Shown here piece by piece: positions 41,380 through 49,546 of a stretch of 64,000 nt of DNA. The translations under genes were made by a program, and so were the position numbers. The notes under the pieces were generated by a model, which had not been told where the DNA came from, did no database searches, and worked only from the letters and a program-made list of their open reading frames with translations. The DNA comes from Saccharothrix ecbatanensis (GTDB taxonomy: Bacteria; Actinomycetota; Actinomycetes; Mycobacteriales; Pseudonocardiaceae). Positions within the stretch are counted from its first letter, which is position 1, and the number at the start of each line of letters is the position of its first letter. The stretch spans positions 186,001 through 250,000 of the forward strand of contig NZ_JACHMO010000001.1 in NCBI RefSeq assembly GCF_014205015.1, in the 5' to 3' direction.

Positions 41380-42308
41380 CGCGCGGACTCCTGGATCTCG
41401 GTGGCGTGGTACTCGACTGCGTCCCTGGTCAGCTCCATGTAGGCCTCCTCGAGCGACGCGCGGTGCGCCGACACCTCGGAGAACGGCACCGCGCTCCCGC
41501 CGAGCAGCGCCACCACGCGTTCGCCGGACAGCCCGGTGACGGTGAGCGTGTCCGGCCCGGTGACGGCGACCGTGGCGCCCGCGCCGGCGAGGAGCGTCAC
41601 GGCCTGGGTCCGGGCGTTGGTGCGCAACGTGACCCGGTCACCCGACGCGGACTCGATCAGGTCTGACACGCCGACGTCCGCGATCACCTTGCCCCGGCCG
41701 ACGATCACCACGTGGTCGGCGGTGTCCTGGAGCTCGCTCATCAGGTGGCTGGACACCAGCACCGCCCGGCCCTCGGCGGCCAGCGACCGCAGGAAACCGC
41801 GCATCCACCGGATGCCCTCGGGGTCCATCCCGTTGACCGGCTCGTCCAGCACCAGCACCGGCGGGTCGCCGAGCAGCGCCGCCGCGATACCCAGCCGCTG
41901 TCTCATGCCCAACGAGTAGCCGCCTGCCTTGCGCCGGATCGCCGACGTCAGGCCGACCTGCTCGACCACCTCGTCCACCCGCCGCCCGCCCAGGCCCTGC
42001 GAGTGGGCCAGCCACAGCAGGTGGTTGCGACCGGTGCGGCTCGGCTGGAGCGCCGCCGCGTCCAGCAGCGAGCCGACCTGCCGCAGCGGGTGCCGCAGGC
42101 TCCGGTACGGCCGGCCGCCGACCAGCGCGTGGCCCGCGTCGACCGAGTCCAGGCCGAGGATCGCCCGCATCGTGGTGGACTTGCCCGCCCCGTTGGGACC
42201 GACGAAGCCGGTGACCTTGCCCGGTGCGACGGTGAACGTCATCCCGTCCAGCGCCACGGTCGAGCCGAACCGCTTGCGCAGCCCGGTGACTTCGATGGTT
42301 GCTTCCAT
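41376..42308 (-). CDS. ABC transporter ATPase of the two ABC-2 permeases
   Basis: A 310-residue ATPase of the drug/lantibiotic-export type. Walker A GPNGAGKST near residue 38, signature YSLGMRQRLGIAAALLGDPPVLVLDEPVNGMDPEGI, H-loop SSHLMSE. The C-terminal 80 residues are the usual accessory domain. First gene of the three-gene exporter; it diverges from the second two-component system, whose regulator may control it. Confidence 0.9.
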   Translation of the reverse strand: MEATIEVTGLRKRFGSTVALDGMTFTVAPGKVTGFVGPNGAGKSTTMRAILGLDSVDAGHALVGGRPYRSLRHPLRQVGSLLDAAALQPSRTGRNHLLWLAHSQGLGGRRVDEVVEQVGLTSAIRRKAGGYSLGMRQRLGIAAALLGDPPVLVLDEPVNGMDPEGIRWMRGFLRSLAAEGRAVLVSSHLMSELQDTADHVVIVGRGKVIADVGVSDLIESASGDRVTLRTNARTQAVTLLAGAGATVAVTGPDTLTVTGLSGERVVALLGGSAVPFSEVSAHRASLEEAYMELTRDAVEYHATEIQESAR

Positions 42309-42400
42309 GCCGAGAAGGCTAGGGAGCGGGGGTGGGTCCGGTCGTCACGCTGGGGAGCCGTTTCGGCGTGGCTGACGTGGGGGATAGCCGGGGTCAAGCG

Positions 42401-42467
42401 TCCCTCACAAGAGGGATGACAGAGTCACCACCTGTGGTGACGCGGGTTTGCCGGCGGACGGCCACAA
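42401..42467. promoter_or_regulatory. Divergent control region of exporter and second two-component system
   Basis: TCCCTC-ACAA-GAGGGA (42401-42416) is a 6-bp inverted repeat. GTCACCACCTGTGGTGAC (42424-42441) has perfect 8-bp arms and a 2-base centre. CACAAT (42462-42467) is a possible -10 eight bases before the kinase GTG, so the 18-bp palindrome covers the -35 position of that promoter. A good candidate site for the NarL-type regulator. Confidence 0.65.
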
Positions 42468-42474
42468 TGATCGG

Positions 42475-43641
42475 GTGAGCGAAGAAAGCGACTGGGTACT
42501 GCGGTTCGCCGCGTCCCCGCGCGCCCCGATCGCGGCCGGGGTGCTGCTGGGCGCGGTGGCCGTCGCCGAGTCGGTCGTGCGGGCGGTGACCAGCGGTGTG
42601 GACGTCCAACTCGTCCTGGTGTTCGGCTTGCTGGCGGCGGCCACCACGGTGCCGCTGGCCATCCTGCGGCCCGCTCCCGCCGCCATCGCCACCACGGCGG
42701 CGGCCGTGCTGTCGCTCGGGCTGTTCCACAGCTTCACCACCGCGGGCCTCTGCGCGCAGGTGATCGTGCTGTACCGGCTGGCTCGGGCCGGCGGGCACAA
42801 CCTCGCCACGGTCCTGGCCGCGCCGTACCTGGTGCTGGCGCTGCTCGGCGGCGGCTTCCTGGCCGTGCTGGCGGCCTTTTTCGGGTCGATCGCGGTGTGG
42901 TTGGGATTCGCCCTGTCGGCACGCGGTGAGGCGCAGGTGCACCACGCCGCCAGGCAGGCCGTCGTCGAAAGCCTGCGGGAGCACACCGCGCGCGGCGAAC
43001 GGGCGCGGATCGCCCGGGAACTGCACGACGTCGTCGCGCACCACATCTCCATGATCGCCGTGATGGCGGAGACGGCCCGGCTGACCACGCCCGGGATGCC
43101 CGCCGCCGGCGCGCAGCGGCTGTCCGAGATCGGCGACACCGCACGGGCCGGGTTGACCGAGATGCGTCGGCTGCTCGGTGTGCTGCGGGAGGACGCGCCG
43201 GACGAGGTGGCGGACCGGCGGCCCCAACCCGGCCTGCAACAGCTCAACGAACTGCTCGACCAGGCCAGGGACACGTCCGGCGCGGGCGCTCGGCTCATCG
43301 TCTCCGGCAGCCCGGCGGACCTCGACCCGGGCGTCGAGCTGGCCGCGTACCGGATCATCCAGGAGGCCCTCACCAACGCGCGGCGGCACGCTCCGGGCGC
43401 GGCGGTCGACGTGGAGCTTCACTACACGGATTCGGTGCTGCGCTTGCGAATCCGCGACAACGGACCCGGTCCACCGGCCACCACACCGCCCGGCGGGCAC
43501 GGGCACGGGCCTGGTCCTGGGCATGGGCTGACGGGTATGAGAGAACGGGCGGCGGCCGTCGGCGGTCGGTTGCACACCGGTCCTACCGCCGTGGGCGGCT
43601 TCCTGGTCGAGGCCACCCTCCCGGCCGGGGAGTCCCCATGA
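42475..43641 (+). CDS. Sensor histidine kinase (HisKA_3, NarL-system type)
   Basis: A 388-residue membrane kinase from GTG 42475, likely leaderless. Five spans in the first 145 residues; dimerization box ERARIARELHDVVAHHISMIAVMAETA with the phospho-His; ATPase domain with QEALTNARRHAPG, DNGPGPP and GLTGMRERAAAVGGRL. A His/Gly/Pro-rich insert sits between the last two boxes. Overlaps its regulator gene by four bases. Confidence 0.9.
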   Translation: MSEESDWVLRFAASPRAPIAAGVLLGAVAVAESVVRAVTSGVDVQLVLVFGLLAAATTVPLAILRPAPAAIATTAAAVLSLGLFHSFTTAGLCAQVIVLYRLARAGGHNLATVLAAPYLVLALLGGGFLAVLAAFFGSIAVWLGFALSARGEAQVHHAARQAVVESLREHTARGERARIARELHDVVAHHISMIAVMAETARLTTPGMPAAGAQRLSEIGDTARAGLTEMRRLLGVLREDAPDEVADRRPQPGLQQLNELLDQARDTSGAGARLIVSGSPADLDPGVELAAYRIIQEALTNARRHAPGAAVDVELHYTDSVLRLRIRDNGPGPPATTPPGGHGHGPGPGHGLTGMRERAAAVGGRLHTGPTAVGGFLVEATLPAGESP

Positions 43642-44294
43642 CGAGCGTCCGCGTAGTGGTCGCCGACGACCACGAGGTGATCCGCGCCGCGTACGCCTCG
43701 CTGCTCGACACCCAGCCGGATTTCACCGTGGTCGGCACCGCGGCCGACGGTCGGGAGGCGGTGCGGCTGTGCCGTGACCTGTCGCCCGATGTCGTGCTCA
43801 TGGACGTGCGGATGCCGGGGATGGACGGCATCGAAGCGACCCGGCAGCTGGAAGCCGGGCCGCGGGTCCTGATCCTGACGACCTTCGACCTGGACGAGTA
43901 CGTCTACGACGCGTTGCGTGCGGGGGCCAGCGGTTTCCTCCTCAAGGACGTGACGGGAGAGCAGCTGTTCGACGCCGTGCGCGTCATCGCGCGCGGGGAG
44001 GCGTTGCTGGCGCCGACCGTCACCCGGCGCCTGATCACCGAGTTCACCCGCCTGCGCCCTGACCAGCCCGCCCCCACCCTCGCCACCCTCACGCCGCGCG
44101 AGACCGAGGTGTTGCGGCTGGTCGCCGAGGGCCTGTCCAACCCCGAGGTCGCGGCCCGGCTGTTCATCACCGAGGAGACGGTGAAGACGCACGTCAGCCG
44201 GTTGCTGAACAAACTCGGCCTGCGCGACCGCACCCAGGCCGTGGTGGCCGCCTATGAGTCGGGCCTGGTGGTGCCACGCTTCCGGTCCCCGTGA
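43638..44294 (+). CDS. NarL/LuxR-family response regulator
   Basis: A 218-residue regulator. Acidic residues D10-D11, phospho-acceptor D56 (LMDVRMP), K in FLLKDVTGEQL, and a LuxR-type HTH at about 150-205 (LTPRETEVLRLVAEGLSNPEVAARLFITEETVKTHVSRLL). ATG at 43638 overlaps the kinase stop. Similar in layout to the pair at 36220-38030 but clearly not a recent copy. Confidence 0.93.
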   Translation: MTSVRVVVADDHEVIRAAYASLLDTQPDFTVVGTAADGREAVRLCRDLSPDVVLMDVRMPGMDGIEATRQLEAGPRVLILTTFDLDEYVYDALRAGASGFLLKDVTGEQLFDAVRVIARGEALLAPTVTRRLITEFTRLRPDQPAPTLATLTPRETEVLRLVAEGLSNPEVAARLFITEETVKTHVSRLLNKLGLRDRTQAVVAAYESGLVVPRFRSP

Positions 44295-44299
44295 CGAGA

Positions 44300-44328
44300 C
44301 CCCCGTTCCGGCGGTGCCGGAACGGGGG
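44300..44328. terminator. Terminator between response regulator and PL26-like gene
   Basis: Perfect 13-bp arms (44300-44312 and 44316-44328, CCCCCGTTCCGGC type) with a 3-base loop, six bases after the regulator stop; serves the two convergent genes. Confidence 0.85.
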
Positions 44329-44403
44329 CAGGAGAACGGGGGCAGGAGAACGGGGGCAAGGGAACGAGGGTGGGAACAGGAACGGGGGCTGCGGAACGGG
44401 CGC
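44317..44403. repeat. Short G-rich tandem repeats
   Basis: Copies of GGAGAACGGGGGCA and variants follow the terminator (44319-44403), apparently seeded by its right arm. Non-coding. Confidence 0.75.
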
Positions 44404-44416
44404 TGTCGGCGTGTGG

Positions 44417-47146
44417 CTACCGGTCCACCCGGGCCGGCGGGAGCTTGTCACCCACCAGGGCCAGGTTCTGGATGGCGGCGAGACCGTACTGGGCGGACGC
44501 GTTGGTGGATACGAAGGCTGCCTCGTCGACCGGGCGCAACGCGTTCGGGCCCTCGACCCGCGTGGACTTCCACGGCAATCCGGGACCGTAACCGTCCTGG
44601 CCCGCGAAGAACTCGTTCCACGCCCGTTGCGCCAACGCGTCGTCCCCCGTCCGCGCCGCCGCGTACGCGGTGAGGCGGGAGTGCATCTGGCGGAAACCGA
44701 TGTTCCACGAGCCGCCGACCTCGGCCTGCTGCTCCGCCCTCGTCGCCCCGTACAGCCGGCAGTACTGCAACCACGCCCGCTCGAACGTCGGCTGACCCAG
44801 GATGTCGATCAGCTCACTGCAGATCTCCGCCAACCCGAACACCGCCGACAGGTGCGACACGCTCACCTGCACCCGATCCGTGGCGAACCGGCCCGTCTCC
44901 AGGTTGTACAACGCCTCCCCGGTGATGAAGCCGTTCTTCAACGCCCCGATGTCCTCCACGGTGCCCAGCAGCTTCTCCCTCGCAACCGGGTCGCCGCCGC
45001 GTTCCCACTCGGTCAGCCACGCCGCCGCCAGCGCGCCCCAGTCCGTGCCCAGACCAACAGCCAATGCCTTCGGGTCCGGCGTGTACGGCTCCGTCCGGAT
45101 CTTGCGCAGCGGATCCAGGGCCACGAACGTGCGGTCCGCGTCGACCAGCTCCCGCAGCAGGTCACCGACCCGTTCGTCGGCGGTCAGGAAGTAGTAGAAC
45201 CGTCGGTTCGCCGCCGTGCTGATGCGCAACTGCTTGGCGCTGCAACCCCAGTGCAGCACGTTGTGCCGCGTGCCGAGGTCCTTCCACTGACCCAGGTGGT
45301 ACACGTCGACCTCGCCGGTGTGCCGGGTCATCGCCTCGGCCATCCGGAACACGTCCGCCCGCCCGCTGCGCAAGTACGCGTACCAGAGCCACAGGTCGGT
45401 GGACAGCTCCGAGTTGTCCCACGCGTACCCACCGATGTCGTACCGCCACTGGTGCCGGTCCGAGTCGTAGGTGTGCATCACGTCGCCGTAGTTCCAGAAC
45501 CCGTACCAGCGGCGCTGTTCGACCTGGTCGCGGTGGTAGTCGAAGAGGAAGTCCAGCCGGTCCTCGATCGCCGCCCGCGCCGGGGTGGAGCGGTCCACCA
45601 GGGACCAGTCGCCGAACACGCCCGCGGCCAGCATGTGCTGCGGCGGCGCGACCAGCAACGGCGGCGTCTGCACGGCCTGCGACATGGCGGCCAGGCTCGC
45701 GTCGTCCGGTGTCGCGCCGAGCGCCCACAACGTGAGTTCGCTGGTCCGCGCCACGCCGTACGCCGTGCCGAAGCCCGGTTCGTAGTCCTCGTAGGTGATC
45801 TGGAGGCCCTCCAACTGCTCCGGGAACGTGTCCATGCCCAGACCGTCGTGGTAGAACCGCAGGTCCATCGGCTTGGCGTCCGGCGACCACAGCCAGACCG
45901 TCACCTCCGCCTTGTCACCCGCCGCGCCCCGGATGTCGAGTTGGGCCGGGTGCAGCTGCCAGAAGTTCCGCAGGCCGAACGCCAACCCTCCGCTCGCACC
46001 GCCGACGTAGCCGAAACCGGGAGCGCGCCGCCCCGCGTCCACGTCCACCCACGTGTGACCGGGCTTGGTCCGCTTGCGGATCGAGAAACCGTCCGCCGTG
46101 AGCTGGCTCAGGCTGTAGTCGCCCCACGTCGGGATCAGGTGCAGCCTGCTGCTGACCCGAGTGTCCCAAGTGGACGTCGGTGGTAGCTTCCGGCCGGCGA
46201 CCTGCGCGCTCCGGACCGCCGCCCCCGGGTCGCGGCGCAGGCCGGTGATACCGCGAACCGCCTCGCGCAGCAGGCCGCCTTCCTCACCGCCGAACCGGAT
46301 GTGCCGGTCGTACAGCTCGTCGCGCATCGGCACCTCGAACCGGATGCCGAGCCCACGCAGGTAGTCGTCGGTGGTGCCGTCCCACACGAACGTGTGCGTC
46401 ATGCGGATGCTGTCGGTGCCGGCGAAGAAGTAGAACCGGACGGTGAACGGCAGCCACTCACGTTGTTTCGCCGCACCGCGGTGCACGCCGTCGATCCGCA
46501 GCACCGCCCGCACGGGACCGCTCTGCTCGACGATGACGTTCCGGACCTCGCTGACGAACTTCTCCCGCTTCGCGCTGCCGGTGTCGTCGTCCTCGTCGTG
46601 GTCCTGGCGCAGGCACACCAGGTGCCCGCGCTGGACGACGGGCTCGCCGCCGCGCATGATCCGCTCGATCAGGTCCGCGCCGCTCTTGCGCACCGTCACG
46701 TCGATGACGCCGGTGCGGACGATGACGTGCTGGGCCTTGTCCTCCACGGTGACGGCCTGCGCCGGGGCTTGCGCCGGACCCGGTTCCAGCCGGTACTCCG
46801 AGGTCGCGGCCGGTCCGCTGATCGCGTGCGCGCTCCACTTCAGCGAGCCGTCCGGCCAGACGCCCGTGGTCCACGTCTGCACCGGCACCTGCTCGCCGGT
46901 GGCCGTGGTCAGCGCGAACGTCTGGTCCTTGCCGAACACACCGCGCGGCCACGGGACGCCCCACGTGGTGCCCGCGTGCGTCGCCGGCGTGCCGCCTTCC
47001 AGCCAGGTCAGCGTGGCCTGGCGCGGCGGGTCGGCCAGGGGTGCCGCGGCTCGCGCGCTGCCGCTGCCGACGCCGACGGGGAGCCCGAACGCGGCACCGG
47101 CGGCTGCGACGCCACCCAGGAAGGTCCGACGGTTCACCCGTGCCAT
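44417..47146 (-). CDS. Tat-secreted PL26-like exo-rhamnogalacturonan lyase (PcRGLX/YetA type)
   Basis: A 909-residue exported enzyme. It has a twin-arginine signal (NRRTFLGG, then a hydrophobic core, cleaved near ARA-33). The N-terminal beta-sandwich (about 40-300) has WGVPWPRGVF and WPDGSLKW; the middle (about 300-480) has GLRNFWQLHP and VWLWSPDAKPMDLRFYHDG; the C-terminal alpha/alpha barrel (about 520-880) has WYGFWNYGDVMHTYD and DNSELSTDLWLWYAYLRSG. These are features of the PcRGLX/YetA-like family, in which a fungal member removes disaccharides from rhamnogalacturonan I. Length fits the family. A LacI-type box lies before it, and an arabinose operon follows 3 kb away, consistent with pectin use. 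Confidence 0.85.
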   Translation of the reverse strand: MARVNRRTFLGGVAAAGAAFGLPVGVGSGSARAAAPLADPPRQATLTWLEGGTPATHAGTTWGVPWPRGVFGKDQTFALTTATGEQVPVQTWTTGVWPDGSLKWSAHAISGPAATSEYRLEPGPAQAPAQAVTVEDKAQHVIVRTGVIDVTVRKSGADLIERIMRGGEPVVQRGHLVCLRQDHDEDDDTGSAKREKFVSEVRNVIVEQSGPVRAVLRIDGVHRGAAKQREWLPFTVRFYFFAGTDSIRMTHTFVWDGTTDDYLRGLGIRFEVPMRDELYDRHIRFGGEEGGLLREAVRGITGLRRDPGAAVRSAQVAGRKLPPTSTWDTRVSSRLHLIPTWGDYSLSQLTADGFSIRKRTKPGHTWVDVDAGRRAPGFGYVGGASGGLAFGLRNFWQLHPAQLDIRGAAGDKAEVTVWLWSPDAKPMDLRFYHDGLGMDTFPEQLEGLQITYEDYEPGFGTAYGVARTSELTLWALGATPDDASLAAMSQAVQTPPLLVAPPQHMLAAGVFGDWSLVDRSTPARAAIEDRLDFLFDYHRDQVEQRRWYGFWNYGDVMHTYDSDRHQWRYDIGGYAWDNSELSTDLWLWYAYLRSGRADVFRMAEAMTRHTGEVDVYHLGQWKDLGTRHNVLHWGCSAKQLRISTAANRRFYYFLTADERVGDLLRELVDADRTFVALDPLRKIRTEPYTPDPKALAVGLGTDWGALAAAWLTEWERGGDPVAREKLLGTVEDIGALKNGFITGEALYNLETGRFATDRVQVSVSHLSAVFGLAEICSELIDILGQPTFERAWLQYCRLYGATRAEQQAEVGGSWNIGFRQMHSRLTAYAAARTGDDALAQRAWNEFFAGQDGYGPGLPWKSTRVEGPNALRPVDEAAFVSTNASAQYGLAAIQNLALVGDKLPPARVDR

Positions 47147-47176
47147 CTAGGTCTCCTCGTGGTCCGTGCCGGTAGA

Positions 47177-47227
47177 GGAAAGCGCTTACCAGTACGGCAC
47201 TGCACCACCACGGATCGCCGGCGTCAA
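47177..47227 (-). promoter_or_regulatory. Promoter region and LacI-type box of the PL26-like gene
   Basis: GGAAAGCGCTTACC (47177-47190) shares 13 of 14 bases with the box at 28134-28147; AAGCGCTT is a perfect core. On the minus strand TTGACG (47227-47222) is a possible -35 with TGCAGT 17 bases on as a poor -10. The box would sit just after the start point. Confidence 0.6.
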
Positions 47228-47305
47228 GACTCCGGGGTCGGATTCGTGGCGAGAAGCGATTGAGACACAAGGCTTGCGCGCGGAAGGTAAATCAGCACAC
47301 GAGGG

Positions 47306-48025
47306 TCAGCCCTGGAGGTCGGACACTTCGGTGCTGATCAGCTCGCGCAGCTCGTCGCGGTTCTTCTCCAGCAGCTCGGGGAGTCGCGCGTTCCAGTCGG
47401 CGGCGAACTGGTCGAGGCCCTCCACGAGCCCGGCCCGGATCCGACCTCTCGTGCCCAGGAGCATCAGCGCGGTGAACGGCCGCAACGCGGTGCGCCCGTA
47501 GACGCGGCAGGTGACGGTGACCGCCCATCGGCCGCCGGCTACCGGCTTGCGCGTCACGTCGAACGAGGCCCAGAACAGGCGGTGCCCGAGCTGGGCGGAC
47601 AGGGACGGCTTGGCGCCGGACCACCAGCGGGCCAGGTCGGCGCGTACCTCGATCCGGGCCGTGCCCAGGGACTTCGCCCACCGGCCGGCCGTGATCCAGA
47701 AGTCCACGTCCGCGTGGACGGTGCGCAACGCGGCCGGGGTGGAGAACCGGACCGTGGCCTCCAGCTCGGAGTCCTTGTCCGCGATGTGGAGGCGGGCTGC
47801 CGTGTCGGTGTCCCGACCCCAGGACAGCAGCTCCACGTCGAGCGGCCCGTCCACCGCCTCGTACCGCGCCCCCGGCTGCAACGCCGTGCCCCCGACCAGC
47901 CGGAAATGCGTGTCGGCACCCTCGCCGAGGTGCTCACCCACGACTTCGTGGGCGAGGTCGACGAAGTCCTCGAACCAGCGCTGCGGGACGGCGACGAGCT
48001 GGGCGGTGTGCCGGAACCGGGCCAT
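47306..48025 (-). CDS. Hypothetical protein
   Basis: A 239-residue soluble protein. It contains several Trp and Arg-rich strands (ARFRHTAQLVAVPQRWFEDFVDLAHEVVGE; LFWASFDVTRKPVAGGRWAVTVTCRVYGRTALRPF) but no domain that I recognise; a START/polyketide-cyclase-like alpha-beta fold is possible. ATG at 48025 is chosen because ATGATC seven bases upstream would fit a leaderless start; ATG at 48037 is an alternative. No operon partners: LacI lies 109 bases upstream on the same strand. Confidence 0.6.
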   Translation of the reverse strand: MARFRHTAQLVAVPQRWFEDFVDLAHEVVGEHLGEGADTHFRLVGGTALQPGARYEAVDGPLDVELLSWGRDTDTAARLHIADKDSELEATVRFSTPAALRTVHADVDFWITAGRWAKSLGTARIEVRADLARWWSGAKPSLSAQLGHRLFWASFDVTRKPVAGGRWAVTVTCRVYGRTALRPFTALMLLGTRGRIRAGLVEGLDQFAADWNARLPELLEKNRDELRELISTEVSDLQG

Positions 48026-48134
48026 ACCGCGGATCATGGCACGGCGCGCGGGTCGGTCAGGGCTGTCAGGTCCGGACGCGTTTGGCGAAACCGTGTGAAC
48101 CGCCGGAACCGCCGGAACCGCCGGGCCTGAACGA

Positions 48135-49163
48135 TCAGGCGGTGGCCGCGCGGCCCAGGGTGCTTTGCCTGGCGATGAGCCGGTGACCGGCGCGCACCTC
48201 GACACCGGGCAGCGGCTCGGAGCTGTCGATGCGGCTCAGCAGTCGCTCGACGGCGGTGGTCGCGATGGCGACCTTGTCCGGCGAGATCGTGCTGATGGTC
48301 GGGTTGGCGTACCGGCCTTCCTCTATGTCGTCGTAGCCGATCAGCGCGATGTCCTCCGGCACCCGCAGCCCGCGGTCGAGGATCTCGTGCAGGGCGCCGA
48401 GCGCTACCAGGTCGGAGTAGCAGAAGGCGGCGTCCGGCGGGTTGTCGCGGTCCAGCAGGTGACGCATCGCGCCCAAACCGTCGGCGCGGTTGAAGCGTGG
48501 CGTGTGGATGATCAGCGACTCGTCCACCGGCAGCCCGGCGTCGGCGTGGGCCTGCCGGTAACCGAGGGTGCGCAGCTGCGCCGCCTCACCGGTCGGGTAC
48601 GGCTGGTCGCCGATGGCCGCGATCCGCCGTCTGCCCAGCTTGATCAGGTGCGCGGTGGCCTCGCGGGACGCTTCCACGTCGTCGATGCCCACGTGGTCGA
48701 AGACGCCGTTGGACGAACGCTCGCCCAGGATCACCAACGGCAGCGTCGGGTCGCTGTCGGCCAGGTCCTCCTGGGCCAGTCCCAGCGGGCTGAAGATCAT
48801 GCCGTCGAACAGGAACGCCCGCGCGCCGCGCCGGATCAGCTCGCGCTCGTGCGCCGGATCCCCGTCGGTCTGGTCGATCAGCACGTTGTAGCCGCGCTCC
48901 CGCGCCCTGGGGATGATGGCCTGCAACAGCTCCGCGAAGTACGGCGTGTCCAGGTAGGGCACGACCACGGCGATCTGGCCGGACCGGCCGTTGGCCAGGT
49001 TGCGCGCCAGGACGTTGGGCCGGTAGCCCAGCTCCTTGATCGCCGCCTCGACCTTCTCCCGGGTCCGCTCGGTGACCCGCGCGTAGCCGTTCACCACGTT
49101 CGAGACCGTTCGCGCGGACACGCCGGCCAGCTCAGCTACGTCACGCAGCGTGGCGTCGCGCAT
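48135..49163 (-). CDS. LacI-family repressor of the arabinose-type operon
   Basis: A 342-residue repressor. HTH at 1-50 (ATLRDVAELAGVSARTVSNVVNGYARVTERTREKVEAAIKELGYRPNVLARNL), then the periplasmic-binding-like sensor (IAVVVPYLDTPYFAELLQAII; GYDDIEEGRYANPTISTISPDK). ATG at 49163 has GGAGGAG nine bases upstream. It diverges from the sugar ABC importer and GH51 genes, and three TTGCAGCGC-type palindromes lie in the shared region, so it very likely represses both sides until an arabino-sugar binds. Confidence 0.92.
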   Translation of the reverse strand: MRDATLRDVAELAGVSARTVSNVVNGYARVTERTREKVEAAIKELGYRPNVLARNLANGRSGQIAVVVPYLDTPYFAELLQAIIPRARERGYNVLIDQTDGDPAHERELIRRGARAFLFDGMIFSPLGLAQEDLADSDPTLPLVILGERSSNGVFDHVGIDDVEASREATAHLIKLGRRRIAAIGDQPYPTGEAAQLRTLGYRQAHADAGLPVDESLIIHTPRFNRADGLGAMRHLLDRDNPPDAAFCYSDLVALGALHEILDRGLRVPEDIALIGYDDIEEGRYANPTISTISPDKVAIATTAVERLLSRIDSSEPLPGVEVRAGHRLIARQSTLGRAATA

Positions 49164-49201
49164 CGTTCTCCTCCGTTGGACCGGCGCGGCGGCCCTACCG
49201 C

Positions 49202-49356
49202 TACAGCGCTGCAAAACAGTGTGCCTGTCGCCCTGCCCTCGGGACAAGTCCGACCTGCCGACACGGCGCCGGCGTGTTAAATCTCGTTTGGATTAACTTC
49301 AGGTGAGGTCTTGCAGCGCAGCAAAACGGCGTCCATAGTCTTTTGCAGCGCAGCAA
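49202..49356. promoter_or_regulatory. Divergent operators and promoter of the LacI/arabinose region
   Basis: Two identical TTGCAGCGCAGCAA boxes (49311-49324 and 49343-49356) are 32 bases apart, three helical turns. TTGCAG (49311-49316) with an exact 17-base spacer to CATAGT (49334-49339) forms the importer promoter, so one box covers the -35 and the other the start point. A related inverted box, TACAGCGCTGCA (49202-49213), lies near the LacI promoter. The rest of 49164-49546 shows nothing further. Confidence 0.8.
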
Positions 49357-49546
49357 GACCCGGTGCCACGGCGGCAGTCACGATCGGTTCCCCCGAACCC
49401 GTCGGTCGTGGCGCAACACCCCGACCGACCTCAGGGCACCAGATCGCGCCTCGCGGGGTCACCGCATACCTTTTGTACGTCTCGCTCACGGACCGTGATC
49501 GCGGTGGCGCATGCCCGGACGCATGCCGCGACGGAAAGGCACATTC

